A stretch of DNA of 64,000 nucleotides, taken from the NCBI RefSeq assembly GCF_036237315.1, contig NZ_CP108356.1, forward strand, positions 3,778,501-3,842,500, given 5' to 3'. Origin of the DNA: Streptomyces sp. NBC_01351. Lineage in GTDB: Bacteria > Actinomycetota > Actinomycetes > Streptomycetales > Streptomycetaceae. The translations under genes were made by a program, and so were the position numbers. Positions 8,691 through 16,948 of this stretch are shown one piece after another (position 1 is the first letter of the stretch; each line of letters begins with the position of its first letter). The notes beneath the pieces were generated by a model. It was not told where the DNA came from. It saw only the letters and a list, made by a program, of their open reading frames with translations, and did not search any database.

Positions 8691-8838
8691 GCCCCCTATG
8701 ATCCGTGCCCGCCGCCGCTCCGTCATCCGAATTCATCACGGGAACCCGCCAGCCCCCTCGTGACGTTATAGGGGTCAGCGGTAATTTGGCCGCCTGTACG
8801 TGATGTGCGTGCATGTCGGATGAGGAAAGGGACATTCC

Positions 8839-9414
8839 ATGGCTGTCAGCCTGTCCAAGGGCGGCAACGTCTCGCTCACCAAGGAGGCCCCCGGCCTCAC
8901 TGCCGTCACGGTCGGCCTCGGCTGGGACGTCCGTACGACCACCGGCGTCGACTTCGACCTCGACGCCTCGGCCATCGCGGTCAACCCGACCGGCAAGGTC
9001 GTCTCCGACGGTCACTTCGTCTTCTTCAACAACAAGTCCACCCCGGACCAGACCATCGTCCACACCGGTGACAACCGCACCGGCGAGGGCTCGGGCGACG
9101 ACGAGGCGATCAACGTCAACCTCGCCGGCCTCCCGGCCGACGTGGACAAGATCGTCTTCCCGGTGTCCATCTACGACGCCGAGACCCGCAGCCAGAACTT
9201 CGGCCAGGTCCGCAACGCGTACATCCGCGTCGTGAACCAGGCCGGCGGCGCCGAGATCGCCCGCTACGACCTCTCCGAGGACGCGGCCACCGAGACCGCC
9301 ATGGTCTTCGGCGAGCTCTACCGCAACGGCGCCGAGTGGAAGTTCCGCGCGGTCGGCCAGGGCTACGCCTCCGGCCTCACCGGCATCGCGTCGGACTTCG
9401 GCGTCAACGTCTGA
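8839..9414 (+). CDS. terD: TerD-family stress protein
   Basis: A 191-residue TerD-domain protein ([71 protein letters not shown]). The Asp-rich loops fit the calcium-binding sites known for TerD. Family members are linked to tellurite and oxidative stress and to development in Streptomyces. It stands alone here without other ter genes. A GAGGAAAGGGA ribosome-binding sequence precedes the ATG. Two hairpins follow the stop. Confidence 0.93.
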   Translation: MAVSLSKGGNVSLTKEAPGLTAVTVGLGWDVRTTTGVDFDLDASAIAVNPTGKVVSDGHFVFFNNKSTPDQTIVHTGDNRTGEGSGDDEAINVNLAGLPADVDKIVFPVSIYDAETRSQNFGQVRNAYIRVVNQAGGAEIARYDLSEDAATETAMVFGELYRNGAEWKFRAVGQGYASGLTGIASDFGVNV

Positions 9415-9426
9415 GTCTGATCGCCC

Positions 9427-9461
9427 GGATCCGCTCGGATCCGCTGGATCCGAGCGGATCC
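9427..9461. repeat. Perfect 16-bp inverted repeat containing four GGATCC sites
   Basis: The arms are GGATCCGCTCGGATCC (9427-9442) and its exact reverse complement (9446-9461), separated by GCT. It starts 13 bp after the terD stop, so it probably folds as the first hairpin of a double terminator. Confidence 0.85.
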
Positions 9462-9473
9462 ACACCAGTGGCG

Positions 9474-9508
9474 GAGCCCCCTCCCAGCCGTCCGGGGAGG
9501 GGGCTTCG
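9474..9508 (+). terminator. Terminator after terD
   Basis: GCCCCCTCCC (9476-9485) pairs with GGGAGGGGGC (9495-9504). It lies immediately behind the GGATCC hairpin and before the GNAT gene. Confidence 0.7.
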
Positions 9509-9522
9509 CTACCGTTCGGTAG

Positions 9523-10038
9523 GTGATCCTCCAACCGCTCGTCCCCGTTGACGGCGCACTGCCGGGCCCGGTCCTCACCGAGATCGCCGCCCTCTACTCG
9601 ACGAATCACGCCTTCTTCGAGCTCAGCGGAGACTTCCCCGATCCCGGCCGCATCACGGTCGAGCAGGTCGCGGCCGCCCTCGCGGACGAACTCGCCCACG
9701 ACGGCGCCGAGATCCTCCTCGCCCGTTCCGCCGGCCGCCTCGTCGGACTCGCCGCCACCCTCGCCCGACACCCGGATCCGGCCTCCGAAGACCCGGACCC
9801 GTGGATCGGGCTGCTGCTCATCGACGCCACCGCACACCGCGAGGGCCACGGCCGCGCCGTGGCCACCCTGGTCGAAGACCGCTTCCGAGACGCCGGGCGG
9901 ACGGGCGTGCGGATCGCCGTACTGGCCAACAACCCCAAGGCCGCCGCCTTCTGGGAATCCCAGGGCTACGCGGCCCTGCGCCGCGCAAAGGACCGCGAAC
10001 TGGGCCGCGACTGCACGGTCATGCGCAAAGCCCTCTGA
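9523..10038 (+). CDS. GNAT-family N-acetyltransferase
   Basis: A 171-residue GNAT protein. The central WIGLLLIDATAHREGHGRAVATLVEDRFRDAG stretch (about residues 92-123) is the acetyl-CoA-binding motif A, followed by VLANNPKAAAFWESQGY of motif B. The substrate cannot be predicted. The GTG at 9523 is only about 15 bases after the preceding terminator stem and no strong ribosome-binding site is seen, so the start is uncertain and translation may be nearly leaderless. It converges on the M1 peptidase gene. Confidence 0.85.
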   Translation: MILQPLVPVDGALPGPVLTEIAALYSTNHAFFELSGDFPDPGRITVEQVAAALADELAHDGAEILLARSAGRLVGLAATLARHPDPASEDPDPWIGLLLIDATAHREGHGRAVATLVEDRFRDAGRTGVRIAVLANNPKAAAFWESQGYAALRRAKDRELGRDCTVMRKAL

Positions 10039-10068
10039 GGGACCAGGGACCTCCGAGCGGCCGCCGCG

Positions 10069-11505
10069 TCAGTGGGGACGGGCCTGCCCGTACAGCCAGA
10101 CGTCCCAGACCTCCTCCAGGTCGTGACCCGTCCGCTCCTCCGCGTACGCGGTGAACTCGGACGTACTCGCGTTCCCGTGCCGGTGGTCGGCGGCCCAACC
10201 GCGCACCAGGTCGAAGAACTTCGCGTCACCGACCTCCTGCCGGATCCGGTGCAGGACCATCGCGCCCCGGTAGTACACCGGGTTCCCCGAGATGTGCTCG
10301 GGCCCGGGCGGGGCGGCGGGCGGGAAGGCGTCCCAGTCGGAGTCGGCGCCCGCGTCGACGTCCGTGTCGCCGGCCAGGAAGGCCTCGAAGCGCTTCTGCG
10401 CGCCGATCCCGCCGTGGTCCTCGGCCCACAGCCACTCGGCGTAGGTCGCGAAGCCCTCGTTGAGCCACATGTCCTTCCAGGACTTCGGCGACACCGAGTT
10501 GCCGAACCACTGGTGGGCCAGCTCGTGCAGCACGAGCTCCTCGTCCTGCGTCGCACCGGGGAAGAGGGGCTTGGTCTGGGTCTCCAGCGCGTAGCCCAGG
10601 CTCCCCTTCGGCAGCACGACCGCCCCCGCCGTGGTGAACGGATAGGGCCCGAACCGGCCGCTGCCCCACTCCACCATCTCCGGCAGCCGCGCGAGCACGC
10701 CCGCGCTCCCGGCCTCCTCACCCGGCGCCACCGCGTTGTAGACGGAGACACCTGACGCCGTCTTCCCGGTCGTCACCTTGTACGGGCCCACGACCGCGGT
10801 CGCCAGATAGCTCGCCATCGGCTCCGGGCTGTGCCACGCGAACGCGGTCCGCCCGTCGCCGGTGGCGGTGCGGGAGCGCAACTCCCCGTTCGACACGGCC
10901 TCGTAGCCGTCCGGCACGGTCAACGTGATGTCGTACGTGGCCTTGTCGCTCGGGTGGTGGTTGCCTGGGAACCAGGCCATGGACCCGACCGGCTCACCGA
11001 CGGCGACCGCGCCGCCGTCCGTACCTGCATCCGTACCTGCATCCGTGACGATCCACCCCTCCTCGGAGGAGTCGGAGTCCACGATGGTCTTCGGCTTGCC
11101 GCCGTACTCGACCTCGACGCGGAAGACCTCGCCCTTCTTCAGGTCCTCGACGGGCCGCACGGTCAGCTCGTTGCCGGTGCGGTTGTGGCGGGCCGGCTCG
11201 CCCTGCACGGTCACGCCCTCGACCTTCAGACCGCTGAGGTCGAGGTTGAAGGAGCTGAGCCCCTGATCGGCGCGGGCCGTGATCACGGCCGTGCCGTCCA
11301 GCCGCCCGTCGGCCGGGTCGTAGTCCAGGTCCAGCGCGTAGTGGTCGACCCGGTAACCGCCGTTGCCCGCCTTGGGAAAGTACGGATCGCGCAGCCCCGA
11401 CGCACCGGGCCGCCCCTGGACCGTGCCGCCCGTACACCCCGTGGTGAGGGCGAGCAGGGCGGCTACGGCAGGGGCGGCGAGGCGGGAGAGTGCACGGTGT
11501 TCCAC
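10069..11505 (-). CDS. M1-family metallopeptidase lipoprotein
   Basis: A 478-residue secreted zinc aminopeptidase-like protein. The signal peptide ends in a lipobox (LTTGC, Cys at about residue 24). The M1 N-terminal beta-domain runs to about residue 245, then the catalytic domain carries GYALETQTKP (in place of GAMEN), the zinc motif HELAHQWFGN (HExxH) and WLNEGFATYAEWLW with the third zinc ligand glutamate 18 residues on. It is shorter than PepN because the C-terminal ARM-like domain is missing, as in other small actinobacterial M1 lipoproteins. A 12-bp direct repeat at 11021-11049 encodes tandem DAGT units in a surface loop. The start is GTG. It lies downstream of hbpS on the same strand. 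Confidence 0.92.
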   Translation of the reverse strand: MEHRALSRLAAPAVAALLALTTGCTGGTVQGRPGASGLRDPYFPKAGNGGYRVDHYALDLDYDPADGRLDGTAVITARADQGLSSFNLDLSGLKVEGVTVQGEPARHNRTGNELTVRPVEDLKKGEVFRVEVEYGGKPKTIVDSDSSEEGWIVTDAGTDAGTDGGAVAVGEPVGSMAWFPGNHHPSDKATYDITLTVPDGYEAVSNGELRSRTATGDGRTAFAWHSPEPMASYLATAVVGPYKVTTGKTASGVSVYNAVAPGEEAGSAGVLARLPEMVEWGSGRFGPYPFTTAGAVVLPKGSLGYALETQTKPLFPGATQDEELVLHELAHQWFGNSVSPKSWKDMWLNEGFATYAEWLWAEDHGGIGAQKRFEAFLAGDTDVDAGADSDWDAFPPAAPPGPEHISGNPVYYRGAMVLHRIRQEVGDAKFFDLVRGWAADHRHGNASTSEFTAYAEERTGHDLEEVWDVWLYGQARPH

Positions 11506-11561
11506 GCACTCGATCCTAAGCGGGAGACCTTCGGTACCTGCTTGGCGACTTACTCGGCGGC

Positions 11562-12119
11562 CTACTTGGCGAGGGCGTCGACGCCGGCCTTGGCGAACTT
11601 CTCGTCCAGGTCACCGCTCGGGGCGCCGGCCACGCCGATGCCCGCGACCGGGGCGCCGTTCGCCTGCACCGGGACACCGCCGCCGAGGAAGAGGGTGCCC
11701 GGGATGTCCTTCAGGTTCGGGGCCTGGGCGAGGCGGCCCACGAGCACCGAGGTCGGGGCGTTCCAGGACACGGCCGTGAAGGCCTTGCGCTGGGCCGACT
11801 CGTAGGACTGCGGGCCGGCGCCGTCGCCACGCAGGGTGACGATGGTGTTGCCGTTGCGGTCCACCACCGCGACGGTCACCTTCTGGTTCTCGGCCTGAGC
11901 GGCCTGCAGCGTCGCCTGGGCGGCGCGGGTGGCGGCGTCGATGGTCAGGTGCGTGGTGGTGGTGAAGTTCTTGTCGCTGACCTCGTCCTTCTTCGCGACG
12001 GCGGCGGCCGGAGCGGAGTTGGCGGCGGGGCTGGCGCTGGCGCTGACGGCACCGAAGGCACCGGCGCCCAGGGCGACGGCGAGGGCGGTACCGGTGAGAA
12101 CGCGGGTGCGGGTGTTCAT
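11562..12119 (-). CDS. hbpS: Secreted haem-binding redox sensor protein HbpS (GlcG/DUF336 family)
   Basis: A 185-residue protein with a cleavable signal peptide (MNTRTRVLTGTALAVALGAG, cleavage near SASA-SPAANS) and a GlcG/HbpS domain (LTIDAATRAAQATLQAA, VAVVDRNGNTIVTLRGDGAGP, SYESAQRKAFTA, IPGTLFLGGGVPV, AGIGVAGAPSGDLDEKFA). HbpS binds haem outside the cell and modulates the sensor kinase SenS, which is encoded divergently here. The ATG at 12119 has AGGAG seven bases upstream and is chosen over the longer frame. The intergenic region holds a 9-bp dyad that could be the SenR operator. Gene order matches the HbpS-SenS-SenR system known from S. reticuli and S. coelicolor. Confidence 0.9.
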   Translation of the reverse strand: MNTRTRVLTGTALAVALGAGAFGAVSASASPAANSAPAAAVAKKDEVSDKNFTTTTHLTIDAATRAAQATLQAAQAENQKVTVAVVDRNGNTIVTLRGDGAGPQSYESAQRKAFTAVSWNAPTSVLVGRLAQAPNLKDIPGTLFLGGGVPVQANGAPVAGIGVAGAPSGDLDEKFAKAGVDALAK

Positions 12120-12274
12120 TCTCTGCTCCTGAGTACGGTGACACGGTGACGGCATCGGGGCGGTCGGCGAGCGGGCCTGCGGTGCTCAGCGGCCCGGCTC
12201 CTTCCCTGCTCCAAGCCTGGGCCCGAACCCCCCGCCACCCCGTCCCCGTACCGGCTCCCGCCGCCCACCGCACC

Positions 12275-12294
12275 GGTTGACCCGGGGGTCAACC
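12275..12294. promoter_or_regulatory. Palindromic operator candidate in the hbpS-senS intergenic region
   Basis: GGTTGACCC and GGGTCAACC form a perfect 9-bp dyad separated by GG, directly followed by GATCGGTCGAT. It lies about 155 bp upstream of hbpS and 285 bp upstream of senS. SenR binding is an inference from position. Confidence 0.5.
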
Positions 12295-12361
12295 GATCGG
12301 TCGATGCGGGTCGGCTCCGCCGGGGTATTGGCTGGTCAGACCCTCCGGGCAAATCCAGCCC

Positions 12362-12494
12362 AGCCGCGCTTGAGGCGCGCCTTCAGCCCCGCCGGCGGTT
12401 GAGGCGCGTCTTCAGCCTCGCCGGCGCTTGAGGCGCTGGGGGTCCCCCCAGCGATAGCTGGGGGAGGGTCCGGGGGCAGCGCCCCCGGCAACGG
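12362..12494 (+). repeat. Structured intergenic repeat, copy 1 (deleted form) with a 29-bp tandem
   Basis: The core 12416-12494 matches copies at 15036 and 47021 but lacks about 30 bp in the middle. Its 5-prime part is a tandem array: TTGAGGCGC recurs at 12370, 12399 and 12428, an exact 29-bp period. Internal hairpins include GGGGGTCCCCCC and CCCAGC-GCTGGG. The whole hbpS-senS gap (12120-12579) holds only this repeat, the dyad at 12275 and presumed promoters. Confidence 0.8.
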
Positions 12495-12579
12495 CGCCGC
12501 ACCCGACACACTGCCCGCGCCGCAGGCAACGGCACCCACCGCCGACAATGGACGCACGCCCCCGACCCAGGAGCCCCCG

Positions 12580-13752
12580 GTGAACCACCCCGCCCACAAC
12601 CCGGACACCCGAACCCTGGCAACGGTCGCCCACACCGCGTTCTTCCTCCTCCTCGGCGCCTCCCTGGCCCGCTTCCTCCTCCGCCACCCCGGCGACCCCC
12701 GCACCCCGTGGATCATCGCCCTCAGCATCACCCTGGCCCTGCTCTACGTACTCGGCCCCGCCCTCGGCGCCGCCCCCACCGCCCGGCGCCTCTTCTGGCT
12801 CGGCCTCGTCGTCACCACCTGGGTGGTCCTGGTCGTCCTCGCGCCGAGCTTCGCCTGGTGCGCCGTGCCCCTCTTCTTCACCGCCCTCCGCACCCTGCCC
12901 CCGCGCGCCGCGATCGTCCTGGTCGCCCTCCTCACCGGCCTCGTCGTCGTCGCCCAGCTCAAGCTGGCCAACGCCTTCGACCCCAACCTGCTCCTCGCCC
13001 CGCCCGCCGTCGCCGCGCTCGCCACCGCCGTCTTCGTCCACATGGAACGCCAGGCCGAAGCCCAGCGCGCACTCATCGACGACCTGATCCGCACCCGCCG
13101 GGAGCTGGCCGCCACGGAACGCCGCGAAGGCACCCTCGCCGAACGCCAGCGCCTCTCCATGGAGATCCACGACACCCTCGCCCAGAACCTCTCCAGCCAG
13201 CAGATGCTCCTCCAGGCCGCCGACCGCACCTGGGACACCGACCCGGCCACCGCCCGCGCGCACGTCCGTACCGCCACCGGCATCGCCGCGCACGGCCTCT
13301 CCGAGGCCCGCCGGCTCGTCCACGACCTGGCCCCGCCCGAGCTCGCCGACGGCGCCGGCCTCGCCGACGCCCTGCGTTCCCTGGACGCCGGCCCGGACAT
13401 CGAGGTCCGCTTCCACCTCGAAGGCACCCCGGCCCCCCTCCCCGACCGCGTCCAGTCCGCCCTGCTGCGCATAGCCCAAGGGGCCCTCGCCAACATCCGC
13501 GAGCACTCCGGCGCCCGTACGGCAGCCCTCACCCTGAGCTTCCTCGGCGACCAGGTCGTCCTGGACATCGCCGACGACGGCCACGGCTTCACCGAACCGC
13601 CGCACCTGTCGGCCGCCACCCCGCAACGCGGCCACGGCCTCCCCGCCATGCGGGCCCGCGTCCGCCAGCTCGGCGGCACCCTCACCATCGAATCCACGCC
13701 GGGCGAGGGCACCGTCCTCTCCGCGGCCATCCCCCTGGAGCCCACCGCATGA
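12580..13752 (+). CDS. senS: Two-component sensor histidine kinase SenS
   Basis: A 390-residue NarL/DesK-type kinase. The N-terminal 150 residues contain about five hydrophobic helices, as described for SenS. They are followed by a HisKA_3 dimerisation domain with the phospho-acceptor histidine in RLSMEIHDTLAQNLSSQQ and a HATPase domain (RIAQGALANIREHSGA, DIADDGHGF, GHGLPAMRARVRQLGGTL, TPGEGTVLSAAIP). There is no large sensor loop, consistent with signal input from the secreted partner HbpS. The GTG at 12580 fits the first helix. The stop overlaps the response-regulator start by four bases (ATGA). Confidence 0.9.
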   Translation: MNHPAHNPDTRTLATVAHTAFFLLLGASLARFLLRHPGDPRTPWIIALSITLALLYVLGPALGAAPTARRLFWLGLVVTTWVVLVVLAPSFAWCAVPLFFTALRTLPPRAAIVLVALLTGLVVVAQLKLANAFDPNLLLAPPAVAALATAVFVHMERQAEAQRALIDDLIRTRRELAATERREGTLAERQRLSMEIHDTLAQNLSSQQMLLQAADRTWDTDPATARAHVRTATGIAAHGLSEARRLVHDLAPPELADGAGLADALRSLDAGPDIEVRFHLEGTPAPLPDRVQSALLRIAQGALANIREHSGARTAALTLSFLGDQVVLDIADDGHGFTEPPHLSAATPQRGHGLPAMRARVRQLGGTLTIESTPGEGTVLSAAIPLEPTA

Positions 13753-14372
13753 CGACGATCCTCCTCTGCGACGACCACGTCGTCGTCCGCGCCGGACTCC
13801 TGGCCCTCCTCGGCAGCGAACCCGACATCGAGGTCCTCGGCGAAGCGGGCAGCGGCGAGGAAGCGGTCGCCCTGGCCGCGAAGCTCCGCCCCGACGTGGT
13901 CCTGATGGACCTCCAGCTCGGCGAGGGCATCGACGGCGTGGAAGCCACCCGCCGCATCACCGCCGCCCCCAACCCCCCACACGTCCTCGTCCTCACCACC
14001 TACGACACGGACGCGGACATCACCCGCGCCATCGGCGCGGGCGCCACCGGCTACCTCCTCAAAGCGGAACGCCCCGAGGAACTCTTCGCCGCCATCCACT
14101 CGGCGGCCCAGGGCCGCACCACCCTCTCCGCACCCGTCGCCAGCCGCGTCATGGCCCACATGCGCGGCACCCGCCCCACCCTCACCGACCGCGAGCTCGA
14201 CATCCTCGGCCAGCTCGCCCGCGGCCTCGGCAACCGCGAGATCGCCCGGGCCCTCTTCATCAGCGAAGCCACGGTCAAAACCCACCTGGGCCGCATCTAC
14301 GACAAGCTCGGCGTCGACACCCGCGCCGGAGCCGTATCGGTGGCCAAGGAGCAACGCCTGCTGCCTTCGTGA
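13749..14372 (+). CDS. senR: Two-component response regulator SenR (NarL/LuxR type)
   Basis: A 207-residue regulator. The receiver domain carries the acidic pair in LLCDDHVVVRAG, the phospho-acceptor Asp in PDVVLMDLQLG, a conserved Thr in VLVLTTYDTD and Lys in GYLLKAERPEE. The C-terminal LuxR-type HTH is LTDRELDILGQLARGLGNRE followed by IARALFISEATVKTHLGRIY. It overlaps senS by four bases, so the two are co-translated. In S. reticuli SenR controls hbpS and antioxidant genes, and the same is likely here. Confidence 0.92.
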   Translation: MTTILLCDDHVVVRAGLLALLGSEPDIEVLGEAGSGEEAVALAAKLRPDVVLMDLQLGEGIDGVEATRRITAAPNPPHVLVLTTYDTDADITRAIGAGATGYLLKAERPEELFAAIHSAAQGRTTLSAPVASRVMAHMRGTRPTLTDRELDILGQLARGLGNREIARALFISEATVKTHLGRIYDKLGVDTRAGAVSVAKEQRLLPS

Positions 14373-14506
14373 CGCGCCGGTCGCACTGCTCGGCCCTTCA
14401 TGCCCTGGCGGGCCGCGGGTCCGGTGCGGAGGACCGGAAGCCGACGGACCGGGTTCACCTCCCACCGTGGTGAGCCCCGGCCCGGTCCCGTGACACCATC
14501 GGCTAC

Positions 14507-15010
14507 GTGCTCGACATCGGCTACTCCCTCTCCCGGCGCTTCCCGGACCCCCCGCAGACCGACTACCGCTCGGCGGACGTCCACACCCTGCGCCACGACC
14601 TGTTCTGCGGCGACGTCTACCTCGCGGACACCGTCAAGGACCGGGAGGTGTCCACAGCCTGGGGATGGGTGCCCGTCCTGGACTTCGCCTGGGCCCTGTG
14701 CGACATCGTGGAACAGCTCGACCAGGACCCCCGGGGGAGCCGCTCCGCGAACAGCCAGTACGCCGAACTCGACTTCACCGAGTCCACGGACCGCATGCTC
14801 TTCGAGCGCCGCTTCGGCTGGGTCGACGTCGAGGCCGACTGGATGCCGGCGGAGGAAGCCCCCCTCACCTTCAGCCACCGCCTCCTGCGCCGCGAGGCCC
14901 GCGACTTCCTCCACGACCTGATCGCGGACCTCATCGACATGCACGACGGCCTCGCCGACAACCCCGCCATCTGGACCCTCCAGGCCAAATTCCCCCGAGT
15001 CCCGGCCTAA
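14507..15010 (+). CDS. Hypothetical protein, actinobacterial
   Basis: A 167-residue acidic soluble protein (MLDIGYSLSRRFPDPPQ start, GWVPVLDFAWALCDIVEQLD, MLFERRFGWVDVEADWMP, ARDFLHDLIADLIDMHDGLA). No signal peptide, membrane segment or recognised motif is visible. The aromatic and acidic pattern resembles small Streptomyces proteins of unknown function. Codon bias supports expression. The GTG at 14507 is the only sensible start, and no good ribosome-binding site is seen. Repeat copy 2 lies after the stop, between it and the convergent pentapeptide gene. Confidence 0.7.
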   Translation: MLDIGYSLSRRFPDPPQTDYRSADVHTLRHDLFCGDVYLADTVKDREVSTAWGWVPVLDFAWALCDIVEQLDQDPRGSRSANSQYAELDFTESTDRMLFERRFGWVDVEADWMPAEEAPLTFSHRLLRREARDFLHDLIADLIDMHDGLADNPAIWTLQAKFPRVPA

Positions 15011-15035
15011 CCCCCGCGGGGAGCCCAGCCACACG

Positions 15036-15145
15036 ATCCAGCCCCTCCGGCGTTTGAGGAGTGGGGGTCCCCCCGGACGGAGTCTGGTGGGGGCACCTCC
15101 CAGCGGTAGCTGGGGGAGAGGGTCCGGGGCGGAGCCCCAGCAGCG
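15036..15145 (+). repeat. Structured intergenic repeat, copy 2 (full length)
   Basis: Roughly 100 bp almost identical to the reverse complement of 47021-47125. It starts with CTCCGGCGTTTGAGGAG and contains three hairpins: GGGGGTCCCCCC, CCCAGC-GGTA-GCTGGG and CCGGGGCGGAGCCCC. It sits between convergent genes and could terminate both. Confidence 0.85.
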
Positions 15146-15168
15146 GCGGCCGCACGCACCCGGCCCCG

Positions 15169-15840
15169 TTACGGAACCACCCGCACGCCCAGCTGCGCAG
15201 CCATCGCCGGGGCCAGGTCGAACAGCTGGCCCGGGCTGATCGCCGCTCCGGCCAGCGCGTCCACACCCCGCGCGATCGCCAGCTCGGCCGCCTCCCTCAG
15301 GTCCACGTCCGTCATCCGCGCCCCGCTGAAGTCCACCCCCCGCACCACACAGTCCCGGAACTCCACCCGCTCCAGCACCGCGCCCCCGAAGTCCGGCTCC
15401 ACGAGCACGCACCCCTCGAAGACCACGTCCTTGAGCCGCGCCTGCCTCAGGTTCAGATAGTCGATCTTGCCGCCCCGGACCAGCACCCGCTCCAGCACCG
15501 ACCCGTGCATCTGGACCCCGCCGAGCCGCGCGTCCACCAGCTCCACGTCCCGGAGCGAGGCCCCCGACAGGTCGGTCCCCACCCCCCGGACCCCCTCCAG
15601 CACCGAGTCCAGGAACCGCGCCTTCGCCAGCACCGCCTCGTCCAGCACGCACCGCCGCACCGCGCAGTCCATGAACCGGGCCCCGGCCCCCTCCTGCCCC
15701 GCCAGGTCGAGGTCCGCGAACTCCAGCCCGTCGTAATCCCCGTCCGGCTCCAGCTCACCCCCCTCCCACACCACCGGCTCCGGCAGCCGTACCTCCGGCC
15801 GCCGCGCCGCCTTCACAACCTGCTGTCCTTTTCGCACCAT
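15169..15840 (-). CDS. Pentapeptide-repeat protein
   Basis: A 223-residue protein. From about residue 40 to 180 it is built of pentapeptide repeats of the A(D/N)LxX type with a bulky residue at every fifth position (LEFADLDLAGQEGAGARFMD, CVLDEAVLAKARFLDSVLEG, TDLSGASLRDVELVDARLGG, NLRQARLKDVVFEG). It should fold as a right-handed quadrilateral beta-helix. Some such proteins mimic DNA and protect gyrase, but nothing here shows the function. The ATG at 15840 is preferred to the ORF start at 15906, whose extra residues are unlike protein sequence. It is divergent from the SoxR-type promoter of the next gene. Confidence 0.85.
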   Translation of the reverse strand: MVRKGQQVVKAARRPEVRLPEPVVWEGGELEPDGDYDGLEFADLDLAGQEGAGARFMDCAVRRCVLDEAVLAKARFLDSVLEGVRGVGTDLSGASLRDVELVDARLGGVQMHGSVLERVLVRGGKIDYLNLRQARLKDVVFEGCVLVEPDFGGAVLERVEFRDCVVRGVDFSGARMTDVDLREAAELAIARGVDALAGAAISPGQLFDLAPAMAAQLGVRVVP

Positions 15841-15909
15841 GCGCCCATCGTGGCCCGCCCCACCGACACACCCCACCGACAAACCCCACCGACACACCTC
15901 GCCCACCCC

Positions 15910-15940
15910 TTGACCTCAACCTCACTTGAGGTCACAAGAT
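15910..15940 (+). promoter_or_regulatory. SoxR-type promoter of the quinone oxidoreductase gene
   Basis: TGACCTCAA (15911-15919) and TTGAGGTCA (15926-15934) form a perfect 9-bp dyad around CCTCAC, matching the SoxR box CCTCAA-N6-TTGAGG. It sits between a -35 TTGACC (15910-15915) and a -10 CAAGAT (15935-15940). The 19-bp spacer is the long spacer typical of MerR-family activation. The predicted transcript starts at or within a base of the ATG. Confidence 0.88.
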
Positions 15941-15946
15941 CAAGCC

Positions 15947-16939
15947 ATGCACGCCATCCGACTCCACGCCTTCGGCCCCGCCGAGAACCTCTCCTACGAG
16001 CCCGCCGACACCCCCCTCCCCGCCCCCGGCCAGGTCCGCATCGCCGTAGCCGCCGCCGGGGTGCACCTCCTCGACACCGCCCTCCGCCAAGGCGAACAGG
16101 GCCCCGCCCCCACCCTCCCCGAGCTCCCCACGATCCCCGGCCGGGAAGTCGCCGGCACCGTCGACGCCCTCGGCCCCGGCACCGACCCCGCCTGGCTCGG
16201 CAAGCCCGTCGTCACCCACCTCGGCTTCGCCCCCGGCGGCTACGCCGAGTACGCCGTCGCCGCCGCCGACCGCCTCCACGCGATACCCCCCGGCCTCGAC
16301 CCCGCCGAGGCCGTAGCCATGATCGGCACGGGCCGCACCACCCTCGGCATCCTCCAGTTCACCGACCTCGGCCCGGACTCCGTCGCCCTGATCCCCGCCG
16401 CCGCGGGCGGCATCGGCACCCTGCTCGTCCAGTACGCCAAGAACGCCGGCGCCACCGTCATCGCCCTCGCCGGCGGCCCGGCCAAAACCGCCCTGGCCGC
16501 TGCGAACGGCGCCGACCTCGCCCTCGACTACACCACCCCCGACTGGGCCGGCGCCGTCCGCGCCGCACACCCCGCCGGAGCCACCGTCCTCTTCGACTCC
16601 GTCGGCGGCGAAACCGCCCGCACCGCCCTCGGCCTGCTCGCCCCCGGCGCCCTGCACCTCGTCTTCGGCTGGTCCGGCGGCCCGATCCCGCTCACCGACA
16701 CCGACCGCGCCGACCTCACCGCCCGCGGCATCACCACCCAGGGCGTCCTCGGCCCCGCGATGCTCCAGCGCGTCGGCGCCCCCGACCCCCTGCGCGCACT
16801 GGAAACCCGCGCCCTCGCCGAAGCCGCCGCCGGCCGCCTGCGCCCGGCTCTGACCCGCTACCCCCTCGCCGAGGCGGCAGCCGCCCACCACGCACTCGAA
16901 ACCCGCGCCACCACCGGCAAGGTCGTCCTCGAACCCTAG
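15947..16939 (+). CDS. SoxR-regulated zinc-independent quinone oxidoreductase (MDR family)
   Basis: A 330-residue medium-chain reductase of the QOR type: N-terminal GroES-like domain (LPAPGQVRIAVAAAGVHLLD, IPGREVAGTVDALGPG) and Rossmann domain (ALIPAAAGGIGTLLVQYAKN, VLFDSVGGE). The cysteine and histidine ligands of catalytic zinc are absent, so NAD(P)H-dependent reduction of quinones or enones is expected. The ATG at 15947 is chosen because the SoxR promoter fixes the transcript start there, giving a leaderless mRNA. S. coelicolor SoxR responds to redox-active metabolites and controls an oxidoreductase gene in the equivalent chromosomal region (recalled as SCO4266), which this gene probably matches. 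Confidence 0.9.
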   Translation: MHAIRLHAFGPAENLSYEPADTPLPAPGQVRIAVAAAGVHLLDTALRQGEQGPAPTLPELPTIPGREVAGTVDALGPGTDPAWLGKPVVTHLGFAPGGYAEYAVAAADRLHAIPPGLDPAEAVAMIGTGRTTLGILQFTDLGPDSVALIPAAAGGIGTLLVQYAKNAGATVIALAGGPAKTALAAANGADLALDYTTPDWAGAVRAAHPAGATVLFDSVGGETARTALGLLAPGALHLVFGWSGGPIPLTDTDRADLTARGITTQGVLGPAMLQRVGAPDPLRALETRALAEAAAGRLRPALTRYPLAEAAAAHHALETRATTGKVVLEP

Positions 16940-16948
16940 GGGCGTCCC

